Of a stretch of 64,000 bases of DNA, positions 59,666-64,000 are shown in pieces. The position numbers and the translations under genes are program-made. Numbering within the stretch: position 1 is the first letter of the stretch; the number at the start of each line of letters is the position of its first letter. The notes below the pieces were generated by a model. That model did not search any database, was not told the origin of the DNA, and was given only the letters and a program-made list of their open reading frames with translations. This DNA comes from Streptomyces sp. S.PB5. Its GTDB lineage: Bacteria; Actinomycetota; Actinomycetes; Streptomycetales; Streptomycetaceae. Location: assembly GCF_030403745.1 (NCBI RefSeq), contig NZ_JAQMWP010000004.1:124001-188000 (forward strand). The letters are read 5' to 3'.

Positions 59666-59710
59666 GTTAATGAGCGTTAACGCATTTCCTTCAGGTTAAC
59701 GACCGCTAAC
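59666..59710. promoter_or_regulatory. two TetR-type palindromic operators in the divergent leucine-operon promoter
   Basis: GTTAATGAGCGTTAAC (59666-59681) and GTTAACGACCGCTAAC (59695-59710) share 13 of 16 positions, and both are near-perfect palindromes (GTTAAYGASCGYTAAC). Their starts are 29 bp apart. The second lies between the -35 and -10 of the TetR gene, so autorepression is likely. Confidence 0.7.
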
Positions 59711-59719
59711 CTCCCTGTC

Positions 59720-59725
59720 TAGAAT
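59720..59725 (+). promoter_or_regulatory. -10 element giving a leaderless tetR mRNA
   Basis: TAGAAT ends seven bases before ATG 59733, and no Shine-Dalgarno is present. Confidence 0.5.
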
Positions 59726-59732
59726 TGCCTCC

Positions 59733-60326
59733 ATGGCCACCAGAACCGACGCCCCCACCCGGCGCGAACAGATCCTCAAGGAGGCCGCGCGGCTCTTCGC
59801 CGAGCGCGGCTTCCACGGTGTCGGCGTCGACGAGATAGGGGCCGCCGTCGGCATCAGCGGTCCCGGCCTGTACCGGCACTTCGCGGGCAAGGACGCGATG
59901 CTGGCCGAGCTGCTGGTGGGGATCAGCGGTCAGCTGCTGACGGGTGCGAAGCGGCGGGCCGCCGAGGCGGACGGGGGCTCGGCGGAGGCCCTCCTCGACT
60001 CCCTGATCGAGGGCCACATCGACTTCGCGCTCGACGACCGCCCGCTCATCACCCTGCACGACCGCGAGCTGGACCGCCTGCGCGACAGCGACCGCAAGCT
60101 CGTACGGCAGCTCCAGCGGCAGTACGTAGAGCTGTGGGTGGAGGTCGTGCGGGAGGTCTATCCGGGGCTGACGGAGCCCACCGCCCGCTCGGCGGTGCAC
60201 TCGGTCTTCGGCCTGCTGAACTCCACCCCGCACCTCGGCCGCCCGGGCTCCCTGCCGGGCCGCGGCGCCACGGCCGAACTGCTGCACCGGATGGCCCGGG
60301 GGGCGTTCGCGGCGGCGGGGGAGTGA
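59733..60326 (+). CDS. TetR-family regulator of the leucine/isovalerate operon
   Basis: A 197-aa TetR regulator. The helix-turn-helix is ILKEAARLFAERGFHGVGVDEIGAAVGISGPGLYRHF (about residues 14-50, positions given rather than a motif call). The ligand domain is alpha-helical, with HDRELDRLRDSD near 105 and a C-terminal dimerisation helix. Its divergent position and the two palindromes between it and accD1 make it the likely repressor of the four-gene operon and of itself. The ligand is unknown; an acyl-CoA is expected from the context. Confidence 0.9.
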   Translation: MATRTDAPTRREQILKEAARLFAERGFHGVGVDEIGAAVGISGPGLYRHFAGKDAMLAELLVGISGQLLTGAKRRAAEADGGSAEALLDSLIEGHIDFALDDRPLITLHDRELDRLRDSDRKLVRQLQRQYVELWVEVVREVYPGLTEPTARSAVHSVFGLLNSTPHLGRPGSLPGRGATAELLHRMARGAFAAAGE

Positions 60327-60434
60327 CGAGCGTTACGGACGGGTTCCCCTGGACGGTCCTCCCTACCGGCCGGTACCTTTAGAGTCTGAGCAAGCGCTTA
60401 GACAAGCGATCCTGAGCCAGGTGGAGGTGGCGCG

Positions 60435-61592
60435 GTGCGCCGTACGGTGTTCAACGAGGACCACGAGGCGTTCCGGGAGACCCTCCGGGCGTTCATCGAG
60501 GCCGAGGTCGTGCCCGTCTACGACGAGTGGTTCGCCGCCGGCCAGGCGCCGCGCGAGTTCTACTACAAGCTCGCCGAGCTGGGCCTCTTCGGCATCAACG
60601 TGGACGAGGAGTACGGCGGCGCCGGCATCGACTCGTACAAGTTCGAGGCCGTGATGTACGAGGAGACGGCCCGCGCGGGCGTCCACTTCGGCGGCTCCGG
60701 CGTGCACGTGCTGCTCGGCCTGCCGTACATCAAGATGCTCGCCACCGACGAGCAGAAGAAGCGGTTCCTGCCGAAGTTCGTCTCCGCCGAGGAGATGTGG
60801 GCCCTTGCGATGACCGAGCCGGGCACCGGCTCCGACCTCGCCGGCATGAAGACCACCGCCAAGCTCTCCGAGGACGGCACGCACTACGTCCTCAACGGCT
60901 CCAAGACCTTCATCACCGGCGGTGTCCACGCCGACCGGGTGATCGTCTGCGCCCGCACCGCCGCGCCCACCGCCGAGGACCGCCGCCACGGCATCTCCCT
61001 GTTCGCGGTGGACACCAAGTCCGAGGGCTACTCCATCGGCCGCAAGCTCGACAAGCTCGGCCTGCGCACCTCCGACACCGCCGAGCTGGCGTTCGTCGAC
61101 GTCAAGGTGCCCGTCGAGGACCTCCTCGGCGAGGAGAACAAGGGCTTCTACTACCTCGGCCACAACCTCGCCTCCGAGCGCTGGGGCATCGCCTTCGGCG
61201 CCTACGCGCAGGCCAAGGCGGCCGTCCGGTTCGCCCAGCAGTACGTCCAGGAGCGCACCGTCTTCGGCAAGCCGGTCGCGTCCTTCCAGAACACCAAGTT
61301 CGAGCTGGCCGCCTGCAAGGCCGAGGTCGACGCGGCCGAGGCCGTCGTGGACCGCGCCCTGGAGGCCCTGGACGCGGGCGAGCTGACCCCCGCCGAGGCC
61401 GCCAGCGCCAAGCTGTTCGCCACCGAGGTCGCGCACCGCGTGATCGACCGCTGCCTCCAGCTGCACGGCGGCTACGGCTTCATGAACGAGTACCCGATCG
61501 CCCGCCTGTACGCGGACAACCGTGTGAACCGCATCTACGGCGGCACCAGCGAGATCATGAAGTCGATCATCGCGAAGGACATGGGTCTGTAA
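60435..61592 (+). CDS. acyl-CoA dehydrogenase
   Basis: A 385-aa FAD-dependent acyl-CoA dehydrogenase. Signatures are ALAMTEPGTGSDLAGMKT near 120, NGSKTFITGG near 155 and LHGGYGFMNEYPIARLYADN, with a C-terminal RIYGGTSEIMKSI. The YGGTSE motif lacks the glutamate just before the glycines that is the catalytic base in medium-chain enzymes (YEGTSE), so the base may sit elsewhere, as in long-chain or isovaleryl types. GTG 60435 has GGAGG seven bases upstream. The upstream 60385-60410 contains AGCAAGCGCTTAGACAAGCG, a possible regulator site. A 16-bp tandem duplication follows its stop. Confidence 0.9.
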   Translation: MRRTVFNEDHEAFRETLRAFIEAEVVPVYDEWFAAGQAPREFYYKLAELGLFGINVDEEYGGAGIDSYKFEAVMYEETARAGVHFGGSGVHVLLGLPYIKMLATDEQKKRFLPKFVSAEEMWALAMTEPGTGSDLAGMKTTAKLSEDGTHYVLNGSKTFITGGVHADRVIVCARTAAPTAEDRRHGISLFAVDTKSEGYSIGRKLDKLGLRTSDTAELAFVDVKVPVEDLLGEENKGFYYLGHNLASERWGIAFGAYAQAKAAVRFAQQYVQERTVFGKPVASFQNTKFELAACKAEVDAAEAVVDRALEALDAGELTPAEAASAKLFATEVAHRVIDRCLQLHGGYGFMNEYPIARLYADNRVNRIYGGTSEIMKSIIAKDMGL

Positions 61593-61606
61593 GGACATGG
61601 GTCTGT
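61575..61606. repeat. 16-bp tandem duplication across the acyl-CoA dehydrogenase stop codon
   Basis: AAGGACATGGGTCTGT occurs twice with no change (61575-61590, 61591-61606). The first copy encodes the last five residues before TAA; the second is an untranslated duplicate of the gene end. Confidence 0.95.
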
Positions 61607-61643
61607 AAGATCCCCGCAATTACTGACCAGTAGAAATGACTGC

Positions 61644-62525
61644 ATGAGTCAGGCACTACAGGGTCTCCTCGATCTGCTCGACCTGGAGCAGATCGAGGAG
61701 AACATCTTCCGCGGCCGGTCCCGGCCCGCCATCGTCCCGCGCGTCTTCGGCGGTCAGGTCGCGGCCCAGGCACTCGTCGCCGCCGGGCGGACGGTCCCCG
61801 AGGACCGCCTCGCCCACTCTCTCCACGCGTACTTCCTGCGCACCGGCGACCCGGGCGCGCCGATCGTCTACACGGTCGACCGCATGAACGACGGCCGCTC
61901 CTTCACCGCCCGCAGGGTCGTCGCCGTCCAGCACGGCCAGCCGATCTTCGCCCTGTCGGCCTCCTTCCAGAAGTACGAGGAAGGCTTCGACCACCAGGCC
62001 CCCATGCCGGTCTCCCCGGACCCGGCCACGCTCCCCACCTCCGAGGAGCGGATCCGCGGCTACGACCACATCGCCCCGGACGTCAGGGAGAAGTTCCTGG
62101 AGGCCCGCGAGGCGATCGACCTCCGCTACGTCGACGAGCCGCCGTACGGCAAGTTCGGCGAGCCCCGCGAACCGCGCTCCCAGGTCTGGTTCCGCACCAA
62201 CGGCAAGCTGGGCGGTGCTGCTGACGAACCCCTCCTGCACGTCGTCCTCGCCACCTACGTCTCCGACATGACCCTCCTCGACTCGATCCTCCTCGCGCAC
62301 GGACGCGGCGGCTGGGCGGTCAACGACGTCGTCGGAGCCTCCCTCGACCACGCCATGTGGTTCCACCGGCCCTTCCGCGCCGACGAATGGCTCCTGTACG
62401 ACCAGGAGTCGCCGTCCGCGTACGGCGGCCGCGGCCTCGGTCAGGCGCGCATCTACACCCAGGACGGACGGCTCGCGGTCTCGGTCGTCCAGGAAGGCGT
62501 GGTCCGCGCACCTCGCCCACACTGA
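61644..62525 (+). CDS. tesB: acyl-CoA thioesterase II
   Basis: A 293-aa double-hotdog thioesterase of the TesB type. N-terminal hotdog with VFGGQVAAQALVAAGRTV and HSLHAYFLRTGDPGAPI; C-terminal hotdog with LLHVVLATYVSDMTLLDS and ASLDHAMWFHRPFRADEWLLY. The conserved Asp/Thr/Gln catalytic set lies in these segments. It follows the acyl-CoA dehydrogenase by 51 nt, so the two may be linked in acyl-CoA turnover. TAGAAA seven bases before ATG 61644 hints at a leaderless start. Confidence 0.93.
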   Translation: MSQALQGLLDLLDLEQIEENIFRGRSRPAIVPRVFGGQVAAQALVAAGRTVPEDRLAHSLHAYFLRTGDPGAPIVYTVDRMNDGRSFTARRVVAVQHGQPIFALSASFQKYEEGFDHQAPMPVSPDPATLPTSEERIRGYDHIAPDVREKFLEAREAIDLRYVDEPPYGKFGEPREPRSQVWFRTNGKLGGAADEPLLHVVLATYVSDMTLLDSILLAHGRGGWAVNDVVGASLDHAMWFHRPFRADEWLLYDQESPSAYGGRGLGQARIYTQDGRLAVSVVQEGVVRAPRPH

Positions 62526-62530
62526 GGGGC

Positions 62531-62700
62531 ATGGGACGAGAGGAGAACGGCGGCGGCGAGTCGGCCTTCACGGTCGCCGTGGCCGCCGTCGCCACTTCGT
62601 CGGCGGCGCGGTCTTCTCGCTCTACGACGGTGTCCACACCCTCGTCGCGGGCGATCCGGGGGCTCGCCCGCGACGAACGAGCCCCGGGTTCGATCGCCGG
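62531..62700 (+). pseudogene. remnant of a cation-diffusion-facilitator-like gene
   Basis: From ATG 62531 one frame reads MGREENGGGESAFTVAVAAVA, like a transporter N-terminus. From about 62595 the +1 frame reads HFVGGAVFSLYDGVHTLVAGD, closely resembling the transmembrane segment of cation diffusion facilitators (GAVFSLYEG-type). Joining these requires a frameshift and the loss of about 60-70 intervening residues, and nothing of the rest of the protein follows. I infer a deletion-derived remnant; only two short matches support it. Confidence 0.45.
62643..62675 (+). terminator. hairpin downstream of tesB
   Basis: Perfect 12-bp stem CGTCGCGGGCGA/TCGCCCGCGACG with a 9-nt loop, inside the remnant gene. 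Confidence 0.5.
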
Positions 62701-62775
62701 GATCTGAGCCGCCGAGAACTGAGCCGCCGAGATCTGAGCCGCCGGGATCTGAGCCGCCGGGATCTGAGCCGTCGG
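62701..62775. repeat. five 15-bp tandem repeats (possible VNTR)
   Basis: Units start at 62701, 62716, 62731, 62746 and 62761, with consensus GATCTGAGCCGCCGG and one or two changes per unit. It lies between the remnant gene and the stop of the phosphatase-family gene. No gene on either strand is convincing here. Confidence 0.95.
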
Positions 62776-62787
62776 TCGTCCGACCGG

Positions 62788-63576
62788 CTAGAGGAGGCCG
62801 GCCTCGTTGAGGAGATACGCCGTCATCGGGTCGTAGTGGCGAGGGCTCAGGACGTGGTCGTCGAGGGGGACCGTCACCTGCACGGTCCCCTCCGCCTCGG
62901 CGAGGAAGAGCGCCGGGTCGTTGCAGTCGGCGTACCCGACGGAGTCGACGCCGTGCTGACCGGCGTACCCCGCCCAGCCGTGGTCCGCGACGACCAGATC
63001 GGGCAGCGGACGCCCCTCGCGCTCCAGGGCGGTGAGGATGGCCTTCATCGGCTCGCCGGAGTGGGTGTGCCACAGGGTCGCCCCGTGCTCCAGGACCGCC
63101 ACGTCCGCGAACTGCATGACGTACCCCTCGTCCGTCTGCAGCCCCTCCGGGATGACCACGATCTCGCAGCCGGCCGCGCGCAGCGCGACGGCGGTGGAGT
63201 GGTGCACCTCCAGGAGGCCGCCGGGGTGGCCGGTGGCGAAGAGGACCCGCTGCTGTCCGTCGGCGGCCTTCCGCAGCCGCGCCGCCATCCGGTCGAGGCC
63301 GTCGACCGTCAGCTCGGGGTCGATGGTGTCCTGGCCGTACCGGTACTCCGGGTCGTCGTTCACGCCCACCCGCTCCGCCATCACCGCGAGCACGTCCTGC
63401 TCGTCGGTCCAGCGGTCGCCGAGCTCCAGGCCGAGCCAGAAGTTGCGGACGCCGTTGGCCAGCTGGCGGTAGTGGGAGAGGTTGTTCTCGCGGGGCGTCG
63501 CGACAGCGCCCGCGATGCGGGTCCGTACGAGGTGGTCGACGAGCTCGGCGCGGCTGGGAGTCCCGGTTATCGGCAT
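62788..63576 (-). CDS. phosphatase-annotated conserved protein
   Basis: A 262-aa cytoplasmic protein of a conserved actinobacterial family that I know only by its usual annotation as a phosphatase. Conserved-looking segments are ENNLSHYRQLANGVRNFWLG near residue 33, LFATGHPGGLLEVHH near 115, TLWHTHSGEPMKAI near 170 and LVVADHGWAGYAGQHGVDS near 200. Histidines and aspartates in these could bind a metal. ATG 63576 and 63585 are both possible; CACAAT seven bases before 63576 may be a -10 for a leaderless mRNA. It lies 62 nt downstream of the PucR-type gene. Confidence 0.65.
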   Translation of the reverse strand: MPITGTPSRAELVDHLVRTRIAGAVATPRENNLSHYRQLANGVRNFWLGLELGDRWTDEQDVLAVMAERVGVNDDPEYRYGQDTIDPELTVDGLDRMAARLRKAADGQQRVLFATGHPGGLLEVHHSTAVALRAAGCEIVVIPEGLQTDEGYVMQFADVAVLEHGATLWHTHSGEPMKAILTALEREGRPLPDLVVADHGWAGYAGQHGVDSVGYADCNDPALFLAEAEGTVQVTVPLDDHVLSPRHYDPMTAYLLNEAGLL

Positions 63577-63638
63577 GCTACCCATTGTGAGGCAGCCGGC
63601 CGTGGGCGTGCCGGATGTACCGGCCGCTGGGACGTGGG

Positions 63639-64000
63639 TCACTGTCGCGCGTCGTGCCCCAGCGCGAACCACAACTCCATGCGTACGTCGGGGTCGTCCA
63701 GGTCGGTGGCCAGCAGCGACGCGCAACGGGCGATCCGCTGGCGCACGGTGTTGCGGTGCACGGCCAGCGCGACCGCGGTCCGGTCCCAACTGCCGTGCAA
63801 TGACAGCCAGGTGCGCAGGGTGTCGACGAGGGCGGGGTTGCCTTTGAGGGGCGTGAGGAGGGTGCGCGCGTGTGCCTGCGCCGCGTCGGGCGGGACGAGC
63901 GCGGCGAGACCGGGACGGGCCGTGTGCCGCACGAGCGCCGTGCGGGTCGCCCGCGCGCGGGCGAGGGCCCGGGCGGCCTGGAGGTCGGCGGCGGGCCACT
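63639..64000 (-). CDS. PucR-family regulator, C-terminal part (5' end outside window)
   Basis: The last 120 residues of a PucR-type transcriptional regulator. The C-terminal HTH_30 helix-turn-helix is clear: LVDTLRTWLSLHGSWDRTA, VALAVHRNTVRQRIARCASLL and DLDDPDVRMELWFAL. The N-terminus lies beyond the right edge. Proteins of this family often control purine, amino-acid or aldehyde metabolism. Target unknown. Confidence 0.85.
   Translation of the reverse strand, partial: WPAADLQAARALARARATRTALVRHTARPGLAALVPPDAAQAHARTLLTPLKGNPALVDTLRTWLSLHGSWDRTAVALAVHRNTVRQRIARCASLLATDLDDPDVRMELWFALGHDARQ

Noticed and set aside
56094..59699. A 1201-codon open frame antisense to the carboxylase genes
   Set aside because: Long antisense frames arise from very high third-position GC. 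No start signal or recognisable domain.
62453..63073. A minus-strand protein containing GGSDP repeats
   Set aside because: It reads through the 15-bp array and then runs in the wrong frame of the phosphatase-family gene.

Overview
The window is chromosomal DNA from a high-GC actinobacterium, almost certainly a Streptomyces. The evidence is very strong third-position GC, frequent GTG starts, and a characteristic core gene set: adpA with a TTA (bldA-dependent) codon next to orn, the cebR/cebEFG/bglC cello-oligosaccharide locus, the desferrioxamine operon desABCD with desE, glmS, and a DasR-type hexosaminidase locus. From memory this order matches the adpA-des region of the S. coelicolor chromosome. 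I see no prophage, integrative element, insertion sequence, rRNA operon or CRISPR array. Two tRNA genes are present (Lys-CTT and His-GTG).

Layout. 1-6.2 kb: an EhuB-like solute-binding lipoprotein (cut by the window edge) and a catabolic-looking set: DUF3830 protein, amidase, D-2-hydroxyacid dehydrogenase and two maleate-isomerase/EutA-like proteins. 6.3-11 kb: a flavin monooxygenase-like protein, a PAS-GGDEF-EAL c-di-GMP enzyme (CdgA-like) with BldD-like boxes, a secreted M6 metalloprotease and tRNA-Lys. 11-17.4 kb: a prim-pol-like protein, a small conserved protein, and a cassette of SF1/UPF1-like helicase, uncharacterised 530-aa protein and RecB/Cas4-like nuclease with a predicted Fe-S cluster, preceded by an overlapping PAP2-type membrane enzyme. 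This cassette is the best candidate for an undescribed system. 17.5-25.8 kb: a histidine phosphatase, an HTH-TPR regulator, a spermidine-synthase-like protein, a two-component system with two DnaA boxes upstream, and a CBM2-GH18 chitinase. 25.8-32.2 kb: the complete cello-oligosaccharide uptake and hydrolysis locus with two CebR operators. 32.2-37.4 kb: a GNAT acetyltransferase, tRNA-His, orn, adpA, a small membrane protein, a universal stress protein and a YaaH-type membrane protein. 37.4-44 kb: glmS, a small unknown, a Tat-exported purple acid phosphatase, a DUF4429-SHOCT protein and a GH20 hexosaminidase with a DasR site. 44-51.5 kb: desD-C-B-A, a ferric-siderophore reductase and desE with two iron boxes. 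51.6-54 kb: a glycosyltransferase with a long unknown C-terminus and a 93-aa unknown. 54-62.5 kb: a leucine/isovalerate degradation operon with its divergent TetR regulator, a second acyl-CoA dehydrogenase and a TesB thioesterase. 62.5-64 kb: a deletion remnant that looks like a cation-efflux gene, a 15-bp tandem array, a phosphatase-family protein and the C-terminus of a PucR-type regulator.

How it fits together. Two polymer-to-sugar modules (cellobiose through CebR; chitin and GlcNAc through DasR-like sites, feeding hexosamine metabolism alongside GlmS) and iron acquisition surround the developmental regulator AdpA. c-di-GMP enters through CdgA, and Orn can degrade pGpG, the linear product of c-di-GMP hydrolysis. 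Acyl-CoA enzymes at the right end process branched-chain amino acid carbon.

Only sequence reading was used. Family names rest on recognised motifs, and regulator sites on matching remembered consensus sequences by eye.
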